A DNA stretch of 64,000 nt from Megasphaera sp. MJR8396C (GTDB lineage: Bacteria > Bacillota > Negativicutes > Veillonellales > Megasphaeraceae), in contig NZ_KQ958143.1 of the NCBI RefSeq assembly GCF_001546855.1, positions 30,762 to 94,761 of the forward strand, read 5' to 3'. Shown piece after piece: positions 8,809 through 18,018 of the stretch. The first letter of the stretch is position 1. Each line of letters starts with the position of its first letter. Under the pieces are notes generated by a model, which saw only the letters and a list, made by a program, of their open reading frames with translations, was not told the origin of the DNA and did no database searches. Position numbers and translations under genes: made by a program.

Positions 8809-10224
8809 TTATTTTTCTTCATCAAGCCCATATTGTTTCCACTTCTTGTAGAAAGTCCGCCGGCTAATCCCCAAGGCCTTCATGGCTTTCGTTTTATTTC
8901 CATTGGCCTCTGATATTGCCTGCTGAATCCGTTTCTTTTCCATCATCTGAAGTCCTGATTTCAAGGAATAATCGCAACCAGCTTCAAACTCATCCGCATC
9001 AAAATAAGAAGTTGTGCTTACTTGATTGTCATGCTGCAGCAAGTCGTCTGGTAAATGCTCTAATTGAATGATCCCTTCATTGCAAACAATGACAGCATAT
9101 TCCATACAGCTCTGTAATTGACGAACGTTACCGTTCCAAGGGAATGTTAAAAAATACTGTTTCACTTCGGGCGAGATTGTAACTTTTTTCCCATACTTTC
9201 GCGCATATTTCTCTAAAAAGAAATCAGCTAACAAAAGGACGTCTTCACCACGTTCCCGCAACGGAGGAATAGTTATTTTAAAGGTGTTTAAGCGAAAATA
9301 TAAGTCATCGCGGAATTTACCTTCTCGGACCATTTGCTTCAAATCGCGATTCGTAGCAGCGATCACCCGAACATCCGCCTTTTGAACTACTTGTGAGCCT
9401 ATTTTTTGGATTTCTCCGGACTGCAGTACTCTCAACAGTTTTGACTGCATAAAGAGGGGCATCTCCCCGATTTCATCTAAAAAAATCGTACCACCATCAG
9501 CTTGTTCAAACTTTCCGCTCTTGCCGCCCTTGACGGCTCCGGTAAAAGAACCGGACGTGTAACCGAAAAGTTCACTTTCCATTAAAGATTCTGGAATGGC
9601 CGAACAATTTAAATTGACATAAGGCTGCTTTCTTTTTCCGCTGATTGCTAGTATGGCGTTGACGAAAACTTCTTTCCCTGCCCCACTCTCCCCTTCAATG
9701 AGAACGGTTGCATCTGTCGGTGCCACTAGTTCAGCCAGCCGCAAGCATCGCAAAAAGTTAGGATTCTGTCCAATGATATGAGAAAATTCAGCATGAAACG
9801 CGCGGTCTGCAGCCGCTTTAAAGATCGATTGATTGAGTCGTTGTGCCTTTTCCAACTCTTCCTGGCTCCGAGACAGTTCCGTAATGTCATTGAATACCGA
9901 TACGGCGCCTAGAAGTGTACCGTCTTTCATGATCGGTGTAATATTGACTCGTATTTTTTTGCCCCTCGTCTTTACTTCTACTAATTGCTGAAGAACTGGC
10001 TCTTTATTCTGAAGAACCTGCAAAATAAGGGCCCCTGGTTCAATCGTTTTTACTTGCTTATGAAGGACTTTATCTTTTGATACAGCAAGAATTTTCGTAT
10101 ACGCCTTATTTACATAGAGGATACGGGAGGTTTTATCGACAATAACGATCCCATCATTAACCGCATCCATGGCCTCCCACATCATCACACTGGCAATAGC
10201 ATCGTTTTCTGCCAGTACACCCAT
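8809..10224 (-). CDS. PAS-domain sigma-54-dependent transcriptional activator
   Basis: A 471-residue enhancer-binding protein that drives sigma-54 RNA polymerase. A PAS sensor domain covers about residues 15-118. The AAA+ domain covers about 148-375, with Walker A GESGAGKE at 178-185, a GSFTGA loop at 225-230 (the usual motif is GAFTGA) and Walker B GGTIFLDEIG at 244-253. A Fis-type helix-turn-helix ends the protein (NKTKAMKALGISRRTFYKKW). The gene is codirectional with and upstream of the AtuA/CoA-transferase/CitMHS operon and is the natural candidate for its inducer-responsive activator; the PAS domain presumably binds the substrate or its CoA ester. Confidence 0.95.
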   Translation of the reverse strand: MGVLAENDAIASVMMWEAMDAVNDGIVIVDKTSRILYVNKAYTKILAVSKDKVLHKQVKTIEPGALILQVLQNKEPVLQQLVEVKTRGKKIRVNITPIMKDGTLLGAVSVFNDITELSRSQEELEKAQRLNQSIFKAAADRAFHAEFSHIIGQNPNFLRCLRLAELVAPTDATVLIEGESGAGKEVFVNAILAISGKRKQPYVNLNCSAIPESLMESELFGYTSGSFTGAVKGGKSGKFEQADGGTIFLDEIGEMPLFMQSKLLRVLQSGEIQKIGSQVVQKADVRVIAATNRDLKQMVREGKFRDDLYFRLNTFKITIPPLRERGEDVLLLADFFLEKYARKYGKKVTISPEVKQYFLTFPWNGNVRQLQSCMEYAVIVCNEGIIQLEHLPDDLLQHDNQVSTTSYFDADEFEAGCDYSLKSGLQMMEKKRIQQAISEANGNKTKAMKALGISRRTFYKKWKQYGLDEEK

Positions 10225-10383
10225 AAAATCACCTACCTTATCAAAAACATAATTTATAACAAAATATTACTCAATGGGGTAATGTCAATCGGATTAAAAC
10301 CGGTTTCATCATATTCCAACAATAGGTTGCCTATCCGCCGTATTTCAAGTCAACGAAAAATCACATTTTCCCATTGTACAACA

Positions 10384-10409
10384 AACAGCCCGGCGTGAAC
10401 CGAGCTGTT
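10384..10409 (-). terminator. Terminator after the YhaN-like gene
   Basis: AACAGC and GCTGTT flank an inner CGG/CCG stem. On the minus strand the hairpin is followed by TTTGTTGT, a fair T-rich tract, just beyond the stop codon at 10432. Confidence 0.6.
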
Positions 10410-10431
10410 AATAGTTATACTTAGAGTCTCT

Positions 10432-13425
10432 TTACGAAGCCGTTTGGGGCTGAATGGTGCCTTTTTCGATTTCAAAGATGTGAATCGTATCGGTTTCCCC
10501 GGAAAGTTCTTTTTGAACTTCCTGAGCCACTTTCTGGGTCGCTGCCGAGCAGGTGAACAGGAAAATCTGTTCTTTCTTCCCAAGGGAGGCCAGGAAATGA
10601 ATGGCTTCTTTTTGGCGCTGTTCGTCGAAGCGGACCAGGATGTCGTCGAGGATGAGCGGCATCGGTTCGATCTGCCGTGAAAAGGCCATGGCCAGGCTGA
10701 CCCGAATGGCTAAGTAAATCTGGTCACCTAAGCCGCTGCTCCACTGTTTTTCCGGAATGCGGCGCTGGGTACCGTCGACGGCAAAGAGCTGCTTGCCGTC
10801 GAGATTGGCCTGAAGGGTGTAACGGCCCTGGGTCATGAGATTGAGGTATTCACCGGCCTGGCGGATGACGATGGGCTGGCGGACTCGTTCGTAATAATCC
10901 TGAGCCTGTTCGAGCATGTACTGGGTATACATATAGGTCAGCCAATCGTCGACGTGGCGGTCCAAATCGGCCTTGCGGTTCTGCTGTGTCTGGAGTAGTT
11001 TTCCGTATTCGTCGCTCTTGGCCATCTGACTCAGGCGTTCGATGATGCTGCCGCGTTTTTCAGCGACTTCGGCCAGTTTCTTTTCGGCATCGGCGATTTT
11101 TTTCTGATAGTAATCGCGTTCGTCCGTCCAGTTTTTCAAGGTATGTATCTTTAGTTCATGGCGCAGTTCCGACAGCTTTTTAGGATTCTTGGCGATGAGC
11201 CGAATATGGGCCTCCGTTTGGTCATAGACTTCTTTATACTGCTGGAATTGACGGAATTTCAGTAATTTCCCACGGAATTCCGCATCGGTCTTGGCCCCGG
11301 CGGCACTGAGCAGTTCTCTCTGCATCTGAACTTTATGTTCCCGTTCTTCAGACAGGCTTTCAATCTGAGCTTCCCGTTCTTTCTGTTGACGGTCCTGCTC
11401 TTTCGCGACCTCAGCCTGGACGCGGATATCCTGCCACTGTTTATATACGGCTTCTGCCGCATCGGGCGATACGGGCTTTTTAACGCCGACTTCGCGGAAG
11501 ATCTGTTCAGCCGTATCGGTCCAGCGGGAAATAGAACTGTTGACATCGAGCTTGCGCCGCTTCCAGTCCGCCGACGCCGTCGTCATCTGCTTCCATGTAT
11601 CCCAGGCTTCCTTGGCTTTGGCCATGTCCGCCGTTTCGAGTTTCGTAAAGCCCGACTGATCGCGCCAGCCTTCCCAAGCCGTTTCACTGGCTAAGAGTTT
11701 TTTCTTGCAGGCGTTTCCGTCTTCCTGCCAGGTTTCATAGATGGCATCGTACATGACCTTCTGTTCTTTCTGCCAGGCATTCTTCGATTCCCGCGTCTGC
11801 CAGTCCATATACTGTTTGCGGACGCCGTCCAATTCTTGCTGCCAACGGTCGTTGGCAGCTTCGACGTCCAAGGTGATTTCAGCATCTTTTGAAAGCTCGC
11901 TGATTTTTTGGTCAAGCGTTCCCAACTGGCCTTCTATTTCAGCGATTTTACGGGGAATGCGATCGGTCCCCGTTTTTTGACGGGCCAGGGAAATAACGGC
12001 GATGACGGCACAGGCCGCGCCGGCCCCCAGGCCAAGCGTCGAATCAAAGTCCGCCAGATATACGGCGGCGACGCAGGCTACAGCCGCCAACAGGAAAAGG
12101 ACGCCCAATACGGTAAAGGCCTTGGAGGGGCCCGTAGCCCCATTTTTAAGCCAATCGAGCTGTTCCTGCAGGGTCTGCCGTTCCGTAACGGCCGACTGGA
12201 TGGCAGCGACTGCTGTTCCAACGGTATTCCACTCGTCTTTCGTCTTTTCCGTATCTTCTGCTTCAGGTTCCGGCGCCGATACGTTCTTAGGCTTGGCTGC
12301 CTGCCATTTTTCCATTTCCTGACGGCTGTGTTCCAACGCCGATGCCGCCGCCATACCGCGCGGCCAGTCGACGGTTTCCGGGATTTCACCGGTAACGGTC
12401 CACCCTTTCAGGGTTTCGGCCTGTTTATTTTTTTCAAAGTCCCAATCGATTTCTTTATCTTCGTGGTCTTTTAATTCATCCAAGCCCTGCTTCCAGGCCG
12501 GGATGCTGCGGTAAATATCGTCGATTTGAGGGCCGCAGACGAGCCAGCGCTTCCAAGATTCCTGAAAAGCCGGACCCTTTTGGTTGATTTCTTTTAGGTG
12601 TTGGATCTGTTCGTCGATTTCTTTAATCTTTTGGTCCATATCGGCCCATTTTTGAGCGCCATCCATGGGAAACTGCGATACGTCGGCCAAATTCTGCATC
12701 TGCTGCAGAGCATCCTGCCCGCGTTTATAGACATCCCAGGCCGCGATGGGCATGGAAATCTGTTCGATCTGCTGTTTCGATTCTTCGATATCGAGGCGGA
12801 TACGGTTTTCGATTTCATGAGTCGTCCGTTCCGTTTCCTGAAGCTTGGCGAATTCATCTTCATCAAAGGCCAGGCTGCTGATCCGACGGTCGAAGTCTTT
12901 CTGCTCATTGAGCAGGGCGTTGATCGGCTTTTTCCCCTGAGGTGAGGCCACCAGGAGCTCGCCCATCTCTTTGGCCACTTCGCTGCGGGCCAGGCCCATG
13001 GCGACGCCGCCTTCAATACTGAAAAAGTGATTGCGGACGGCTTCATTGGACAGGATTTTAAAGCCCTGAAGGTCTTCCAGACCCATGGCAAAAATCTTAT
13101 CGTAGGTCTGACGATCCAGGCCGTGCCACCACAAGTCGGCCGGTTCTTCCTGAAGGTTTTCGTCACCATCGGATAAGGTATATTCTTTTTCATTGCGGAC
13201 GATTTTGTACTCTTTTCCGTCTTCCCGGCGGATATCCATACTGCCGAAATAGCCGTGCCAATCGCCCCGCAAGTAGCCGAAGAACATGGAGCGGACATAC
13301 TTCATGAGGGTCGTCTTGCCGCTTTCATTGCGGCCGTGCATGACGATCAGTCCGCTTTCAGGGGGATTCCATTTGACTCCATGATAAATCCCGAAATCAG
13401 CTAATTCCATCTGTATAATCTTCAT
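10432..13425 (-). CDS. YhaN/SbcC-like AAA ATPase with central membrane hairpin
   Basis: A 997-residue SMC/Rad50-type ATPase. Walker A is GRNESGKTT at residues 31-39; the ABC signature (WSSGLGDQIYLAIRVSLA) and Walker B (PLILDDILVRFDEQR) lie near the C-terminus, separated by long charged coiled coils. Two hydrophobic stretches in the middle (VLGVLFLLAAVACVAAVYL and the following Gly/Ala-rich segment) resemble the membrane hairpin of B. subtilis YhaN. The start at 13425 (MKIIQMELADFG) is used because the preceding gene ends at 13430 and AGAGGATAATG lies upstream. The partner gene encodes a YhaO-like nuclease, so the pair probably forms a DNA-end processing complex, perhaps membrane-associated. 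The low-identity name YhaN rests on architecture. Confidence 0.9.
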   Translation of the reverse strand: MKIIQMELADFGIYHGVKWNPPESGLIVMHGRNESGKTTLMKYVRSMFFGYLRGDWHGYFGSMDIRREDGKEYKIVRNEKEYTLSDGDENLQEEPADLWWHGLDRQTYDKIFAMGLEDLQGFKILSNEAVRNHFFSIEGGVAMGLARSEVAKEMGELLVASPQGKKPINALLNEQKDFDRRISSLAFDEDEFAKLQETERTTHEIENRIRLDIEESKQQIEQISMPIAAWDVYKRGQDALQQMQNLADVSQFPMDGAQKWADMDQKIKEIDEQIQHLKEINQKGPAFQESWKRWLVCGPQIDDIYRSIPAWKQGLDELKDHEDKEIDWDFEKNKQAETLKGWTVTGEIPETVDWPRGMAAASALEHSRQEMEKWQAAKPKNVSAPEPEAEDTEKTKDEWNTVGTAVAAIQSAVTERQTLQEQLDWLKNGATGPSKAFTVLGVLFLLAAVACVAAVYLADFDSTLGLGAGAACAVIAVISLARQKTGTDRIPRKIAEIEGQLGTLDQKISELSKDAEITLDVEAANDRWQQELDGVRKQYMDWQTRESKNAWQKEQKVMYDAIYETWQEDGNACKKKLLASETAWEGWRDQSGFTKLETADMAKAKEAWDTWKQMTTASADWKRRKLDVNSSISRWTDTAEQIFREVGVKKPVSPDAAEAVYKQWQDIRVQAEVAKEQDRQQKEREAQIESLSEEREHKVQMQRELLSAAGAKTDAEFRGKLLKFRQFQQYKEVYDQTEAHIRLIAKNPKKLSELRHELKIHTLKNWTDERDYYQKKIADAEKKLAEVAEKRGSIIERLSQMAKSDEYGKLLQTQQNRKADLDRHVDDWLTYMYTQYMLEQAQDYYERVRQPIVIRQAGEYLNLMTQGRYTLQANLDGKQLFAVDGTQRRIPEKQWSSGLGDQIYLAIRVSLAMAFSRQIEPMPLILDDILVRFDEQRQKEAIHFLASLGKKEQIFLFTCSAATQKVAQEVQKELSGETDTIHIFEIEKGTIQPQTAS

Positions 13426-13429
13426 GACA

Positions 13430-14695
13430 TTATCCTCTTCTATGTTCCAGCAAGCGCTGCATGCCCAGCCACTTGGCTTTTTCAAAGTTTTCCAGCAGGC
13501 GGTCATCCGAAATCGCCCGGCCGTACGCACCGAGGCGTTCGAACTCCGGTCGATTCATGAGGATATCCCGCAGGGCCTTGGCCTTTTCAGCGGGCTCCAA
13601 TTTTTCTAAATTGTCGAAAACATTTAAATAATCGCCAATGGAGTCGGGCAATTTACTCCGTTCATCCATGTTGATTTTCGGGCGGGCCAGATTGCGCAGC
13701 CGTTCGACCATGACGAAGGCATACTTTCCCTGTTCTTCTTCACGCCAGCTTTCCAGCCAGTACTGCGTCGCTTCCGGATTATTGATGACATGGTACATGC
13801 TGCCGCTGCCCGTAAAATTAACGGTCAGGAAAGTCGGTTTTCCGATATCACGACGCACTTTTTCTTTGGCAAAGCGCACGGCACCGCGCAGTTCCGATAC
13901 CGACTCGAGGCCGTCGATGGCGATGTCGATGCTTTCCCAGCGGACGATGCTGGTATCGATGAATTCGATATTCGTCGTTCCATAGGGTCCAACTTCGACG
14001 TAATAACAGCCACGGGGACCGCTTTCCGTGCAGTCCAGCCCCTGGGGATTGCCGGCATAGACGATATATGGCTTTTCACATAAAATATCGTGTTTATGGA
14101 TATGACCCAAGGCCCAATAATCCATGCCGCACTCTTTTAAGTCGTCGAGGGTACACGGAGCGTACGTCGACTCTCTGCTGCCGACCTGGGTGTGGAGCAT
14201 TCCGATGGAAAATCTATCGCCAGCCGCCCGGTTGAACTTCCAGGCCAGGTTGTCCCGCTGTTCACTTTTGGCATAGCTCTGTCCGTAAACGGCCGCTGCT
14301 TCTTCTCCGTCAACGAGCAGGGGGACCCGTTCGACGGCCTCTGCCGAAAAGATATGGACGTTGGGCGGGAAGGGAATCTTCGCCTTCCAGGCCTCGAGGG
14401 GGTCGTGATTGCCCAGGACGGCAAAGACCTGAATCTGGTGCTGGGCCAATTTATGCAGCAGCCGTACGTAGTCGAGCTGTGCCGTAAGGTTGTGATTGGC
14501 GCTGGTATAGACGTCGCCTGTGATGAGGACGGCGTGAACTTGTTTATCGATGGCCAGCTGTACGATTTTCTGAAAGGCCCGGACCGGAGCTTTGCCGATG
14601 ATGCGCTGCCAGCGATCATCAATGGCGGCCAGATTATGGAACGGGCTTCCTAAATGAAGATCTCCGCATTGAATAAACCGCAAATTTTTCGCCAT
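13430..14695 (-). CDS. YhaO/SbcD-like DNA repair metallophosphoesterase
   Basis: A 421-residue calcineurin-type nuclease. The five metal-site motifs are in order: CGDLHLGSPF, LITGDVYTSAN, VLGNHDPLEAW, MLHTQVGS and ALGHIHKHDI. The remaining C-terminal half matches the capping region of YhaO/SbcD-type exonucleases. The start at 14695 (MAKNLRF) overlaps the stop codon of the MocR gene in a TAATG arrangement, with GGAAGGA upstream, which points to translational coupling. It is followed after 4 nt by the YhaN-like ATPase, so the two are made together. Function in double-strand-break processing is inferred from the family. Confidence 0.92.
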   Translation of the reverse strand: MAKNLRFIQCGDLHLGSPFHNLAAIDDRWQRIIGKAPVRAFQKIVQLAIDKQVHAVLITGDVYTSANHNLTAQLDYVRLLHKLAQHQIQVFAVLGNHDPLEAWKAKIPFPPNVHIFSAEAVERVPLLVDGEEAAAVYGQSYAKSEQRDNLAWKFNRAAGDRFSIGMLHTQVGSRESTYAPCTLDDLKECGMDYWALGHIHKHDILCEKPYIVYAGNPQGLDCTESGPRGCYYVEVGPYGTTNIEFIDTSIVRWESIDIAIDGLESVSELRGAVRFAKEKVRRDIGKPTFLTVNFTGSGSMYHVINNPEATQYWLESWREEEQGKYAFVMVERLRNLARPKINMDERSKLPDSIGDYLNVFDNLEKLEPAEKAKALRDILMNRPEFERLGAYGRAISDDRLLENFEKAKWLGMQRLLEHRRG

Positions 14696-16095
14696 TAGTA
14701 TCCTTCCTTCTCTGACCATGCTGCATGCAGGGCCGCAACGGCATCACGGAGCTTACAGCTGGGAATTTTTGAAAATGACAGGAGAAACTCGTTGTCGGTT
14801 TCCTGTGAGGGTGTTTCATAAAAAGACTGCATCGATAAGACACGGCAGCCTTGCTGCTCGGCTTTTTTGAGCAACTCCGCTTCTGACAGGGGACTGTGCA
14901 GGCGGACATGGCAATAGATGCCGGAAACGAGTTGGCCGACGACGATCTCCGGGCCAAAGGCCTCCATGAGAAGCTTCCGCAAAAGCTCGCCTTTTTCCTG
15001 ATAATCCTTGCGCAGCCGGCGGACTTGACGTGAAAGCTCGCCGCTTTGAATATATTCTGCCAACACGCACTGCTCAGGAACCGAAGCGCCCTGACGAAAG
15101 AGCCCCCGCTGCGCATGGTATAAGGGCATGAGTTCCGGTGGAAGCACCATATAACTCAGGCGGACAAAAAAGGGCAATACCTTCGAAAGCGCCCCCATAT
15201 AGATGACGCGGCCGCTGCGGTCCAGTCCCTGAAGTGCCGGTACCGGGCGCCCGTAGTACCGAAGTTCACTGTCGTAATCGTCTTCGATAATGAGGCCGTC
15301 CGTCTCGCCCGCCCACTGGAGCAGGCGATGGCGAATACCGGCAGGCATGACCGTTCCCGTCGGAAACTGATGGGACGGACTGACATAGACCAGGCGGACA
15401 TTGCTTCGCTCCAGTTCATCGACCTGAAGGAGACCGTCCTTGATAGGGATGGGAACGATGGAATAGCCGCTGTTGCGAAAGATTTCCCGCCCCAGTCTGA
15501 ACCCCGGTTCTTCAACGCCGATGCAGTCGTATTTATAGCGCAGCAAGTGCGTCAGTATGCCCAGCAGCGAAATCGTGCCGGCACCGATGATGATCTGGGA
15601 CGGCGCTGCATGAACGCCGCGCGTTTCGTAAACATACCGGCTCAGGGCACGGCGCAGGTCCGGCACTCCCTGGTCGTCATTGGCCGCTAGCAAGCGGTCT
15701 GGCTCAGACAAGACCCGATTCATGTACTTTCGCCAAATGTCGAGGGGAAATCGCTCTAAGGCCATGTCGCCGCTGGCAAAATCATAGTCATACACCGGCT
15801 GATGGACGATTTCCTGCACCCGCGTTTGCCGGTCTTCTTCCGGCACTTGTTCCCGCCGGCCCAAAGAGGCCACTTCATAGCGGGCTTTGTGACGGCGCAG
15901 GATATAGCCTTCGCTGGCCAATTGGTAATAGGCCTTCTCTACGGTCATCTTGCTGATGCCCGCCGCTTGGGCCAATTCACGCACAGAATCGAGACGCATA
16001 CCGGCTACCATGCGGCTCGATTCTATTTCTTGGCGATAATATTCATAAATTTGCACGTAAAATGGTTTGCTGATGGATTTGTCGAGTTGCAGCAT
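14695..16095 (-). CDS. MocR-family (GntR-aminotransferase) transcriptional regulator
   Basis: A 466-residue fusion of an N-terminal GntR-type winged helix (about residues 10-75, with SVRELAQAAGISKMTVEKAY) and a fold-type I aminotransferase-like domain. The PLP lysine is in IYMGALSKVLPFFVR. Such proteins usually sense PLP or an amine and control vitamin B6 or amino acid genes. Here the gene is joined by a TAATG overlap to a YhaO/YhaN nuclease pair, an unexpected partnership. A TGGCATTGCCA palindrome (16128-16138) lies in the leader and could be an autoregulatory site. The ATG at 16095 lacks a strong Shine-Dalgarno sequence. Confidence 0.93.
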   Translation of the reverse strand: MLQLDKSISKPFYVQIYEYYRQEIESSRMVAGMRLDSVRELAQAAGISKMTVEKAYYQLASEGYILRRHKARYEVASLGRREQVPEEDRQTRVQEIVHQPVYDYDFASGDMALERFPLDIWRKYMNRVLSEPDRLLAANDDQGVPDLRRALSRYVYETRGVHAAPSQIIIGAGTISLLGILTHLLRYKYDCIGVEEPGFRLGREIFRNSGYSIVPIPIKDGLLQVDELERSNVRLVYVSPSHQFPTGTVMPAGIRHRLLQWAGETDGLIIEDDYDSELRYYGRPVPALQGLDRSGRVIYMGALSKVLPFFVRLSYMVLPPELMPLYHAQRGLFRQGASVPEQCVLAEYIQSGELSRQVRRLRKDYQEKGELLRKLLMEAFGPEIVVGQLVSGIYCHVRLHSPLSEAELLKKAEQQGCRVLSMQSFYETPSQETDNEFLLSFSKIPSCKLRDAVAALHAAWSEKEGY

Positions 16096-16244
16096 TGCAT
16101 CCGGCCTAAGGCCCCTTCTCCCCTCTGTGGCATTGCCATGTCCATAGTTGTCTCTGTAATACTATATTGTACCGAAAAATGCGCCGCCTGAAAAGGGGGA
16201 TACGCCGTGATTCCTTAGCAAATCCATAGATTTTCTTATAAAAA

Positions 16245-17516
16245 CTATCTTATGCTCATAGCAGCGGCAATAGCAGCTCCGACGGAAACGCCATCCTGGA
16301 TGAGAATCGGATCGCCGGAAATCTGTTTTTCCCGTCCAGGTCCTTCATTTTGGCAGGCCTGCATGGCATCTTCCATCATCACCAGAGCGCCGCGAACGTA
16401 TTTTAAAACGCTGCCGTCGATGGCAATGGTCTGATTCGGAATGGGCCGCTCTTTATATAAATGATGCAGGATTCCGCAGCCGACGGCACCGACCAACTGA
16501 GCCGAGCGGACAAAAATAGACGCGCCGATATGCCTTACAGGGCGCACATCTTCTAAGCGGACAATGCGGTTCCACAGCTTCCCCATCGTAAGCCGGCCTT
16601 GCTGGTCATCTTCACTTCGAAGGATGGCATTCATCGCCTCTGTCGTAAAGGGAGGCAGTTCTTGAACGCCAAAGTAGGTCAACAGGGTTTGGCGAAAGAG
16701 TTCCGAAGCATAGGCGCCGCTCATCATCTTTTCCAGCTTATGCAGCCCCGGCTGAGACGACCCGGCATCAACGGCTTCATCCCAATGATGGCCCGTAACG
16801 CCGTTGTAATCGCCGGCTTCCAAGTTGACGATCATCTTCCATTCCGGCTCATAATAACAAGCATTAAACCCGGTGCCGCAAACCATGCCGACGCGCACCT
16901 TGTCCATCGTATACGACGCCGACAATAAGAGGGCCGTCGTATCATTTACAAGGGCTACTGGCTCGATGTCGCAGAGACCTTGTCGTACCAGAGCCGCTTT
17001 CAGTAAGGCGTTGACGTTCTCGCCTTCAACGCCGGAAACAGCGATTTCCTTAGACCAGGCCAGGAGACGGCCGTCTTCGATGCCGGTCCGTTCCAAAGCA
17101 AAAGAAAAGGCATGCCCCAATCGATAAGACTGGCCGCGGCGGGCTACTTTGCCTACGAGCCGGGCCAGGAAATCAAAGAGTTCTACTGCCGTCGTCGAAG
17201 ACGACAGGTAATCGTATTCTCCGGCAACTTTCAATGGTCGAGATACCTTTTTTTCAATGATATAGCAATGCCGTCCCAAGAGGCGAATCCGCGAGGCTCT
17301 TACATTCGTCCCGCCAAAATCCAGTGCTAAAAATACACCCGTTTCATCCCCTTCCGGCAGGGATGCATACGATTTTTCAGCAGATACCGTGGCTCCGGCC
17401 TCGCCGGCCAAGGCCCTGTCGATATCGGCCGAAAAATCACGGGAAATCGCTTGCAGCCGCTCATCGGGCAAATAAAAATAACGGGCAATATCCGTCCAAT
17501 CCATCCGTTCCTTCAT
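16245..17516 (-). CDS. Eukaryotic-type hexokinase (first copy)
   Basis: A 423-residue kinase of the classical hexokinase fold, rare in bacteria, phosphorylating glucose or related hexoses with ATP. Visible motifs are FLALDFGGTNVRASRI (phosphate-1 loop), the sugar-binding LAWSKEIAVSGVEG and ALVNDTTALLLSASY with the catalytic Asp, and GMVCGTGFNACYYEP. Start at 17516 (MKERMDW) is chosen because GAGGTGA lies 8 nt upstream; upstream GTG and ATG codons overlap that site. It is clearly paralogous to the gene at 62523-63761 (shared FGGTNVRASRI, LVNDTTA, CGTGFNxCYYEP) but lacks the RpiR-type operator of that copy. No sugar operon adjoins it. Confidence 0.92.
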   Translation of the reverse strand: MKERMDWTDIARYFYLPDERLQAISRDFSADIDRALAGEAGATVSAEKSYASLPEGDETGVFLALDFGGTNVRASRIRLLGRHCYIIEKKVSRPLKVAGEYDYLSSSTTAVELFDFLARLVGKVARRGQSYRLGHAFSFALERTGIEDGRLLAWSKEIAVSGVEGENVNALLKAALVRQGLCDIEPVALVNDTTALLLSASYTMDKVRVGMVCGTGFNACYYEPEWKMIVNLEAGDYNGVTGHHWDEAVDAGSSQPGLHKLEKMMSGAYASELFRQTLLTYFGVQELPPFTTEAMNAILRSEDDQQGRLTMGKLWNRIVRLEDVRPVRHIGASIFVRSAQLVGAVGCGILHHLYKERPIPNQTIAIDGSVLKYVRGALVMMEDAMQACQNEGPGREKQISGDPILIQDGVSVGAAIAAAMSIR

Positions 17517-17636
17517 GACAGTCATCACCTCTCGTAAGTTTATAAATTTATTATACTATGTTCCCTGTCATGCCGCCAGTCCGGCCCATTTCGACCATAT
17601 CAGTCAGGAATACCGATTGGTACTGATTGGCATAAA

Positions 17637-17668
17637 ACGATTGACTTTTCCAGTCAATCGTCTATAAT
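17637..17668 (+). promoter_or_regulatory. Promoter of thiSGH with built-in inverted-repeat operator
   Basis: TTGACT (17641-17646), a 16-nt spacer and TATAAT (17663-17668) form a strong promoter. A perfect 10-bp inverted repeat, ACGATTGACT-TTTCC-AGTCAATCGT (17637-17661), covers the -35 box and the spacer, so a bound dimer would block RNA polymerase. Confidence 0.75.
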
Positions 17669-17695
17669 CAAAGGTAGAGTGAGACCGAAACGAAA

Positions 17696-17750
17696 GGTCG
17701 CACGAAGGGGTACACCACCTTGGGTGTAAGTCTTCGTGCGGCCTTTTTTT
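17696..17750 (+). terminator. Leader terminator (attenuator) before thiS
   Basis: GGTCGCACGAAG (17696-17707) pairs with CTTCGTGCGGCC (17732-17743), enclosing an inner TACACC/GGTGTA hairpin, and is followed by seven T. It lies between promoter and thiS, so read-through must be controlled. A short GACC/GGTC pairing (17683-17699) could compete with its 5' arm. There is no TPP-riboswitch (THI box) sequence. Confidence 0.8.
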
Positions 17751-17773
17751 AGTGCATAGAAAGGAGGGCCATC

Positions 17774-17968
17774 ATGATACGCATCAACGGCAAGGACATC
17801 GCAGCAGACGGCCAGAACCTGCTGTCCTATCTTACCGATCAGGCTTATCGTACGGACCGCATCGCCATCGAACTGAACGGCACCATCGTACCGCGCAAAG
17901 CCTATGACACGGTGACCTTAAAAGACGGCGATTCCATGGAAATCGTCCACTTTGTCGGCGGGGGTTAA
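17774..17968 (+). CDS. thiS: Sulfur carrier protein ThiS
   Basis: A 64-residue ubiquitin-like sulfur carrier for thiazole synthesis. It begins MIRINGKDI and ends in VHFVGGG, giving the C-terminal Gly-Gly that is adenylylated and converted to thiocarboxylate. AAAGGAGGG precedes the ATG. It is the first gene of thiS-thiG-thiH. No ThiF-type activating enzyme is encoded in the window, so that step must be supplied elsewhere. Confidence 0.93.
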   Translation: MIRINGKDIAADGQNLLSYLTDQAYRTDRIAIELNGTIVPRKAYDTVTLKDGDSMEIVHFVGGG

Positions 17969-18018
17969 CCCTCATGACTAAGCAGAAAACCTACACAATA
18001 TAAAAGGAGTGTCTCCCA

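Noticed and set aside
16245..17640. A third copy of the TGTACC operator before hexokinase 1
   Set aside because: Only isolated GTACC or ACCAATC fragments are present, with no 26-bp match.
17670..17773. TPP riboswitch before thiS
   Set aside because: The THI-box core sequences are absent; the leader is explained by one nested terminator hairpin.
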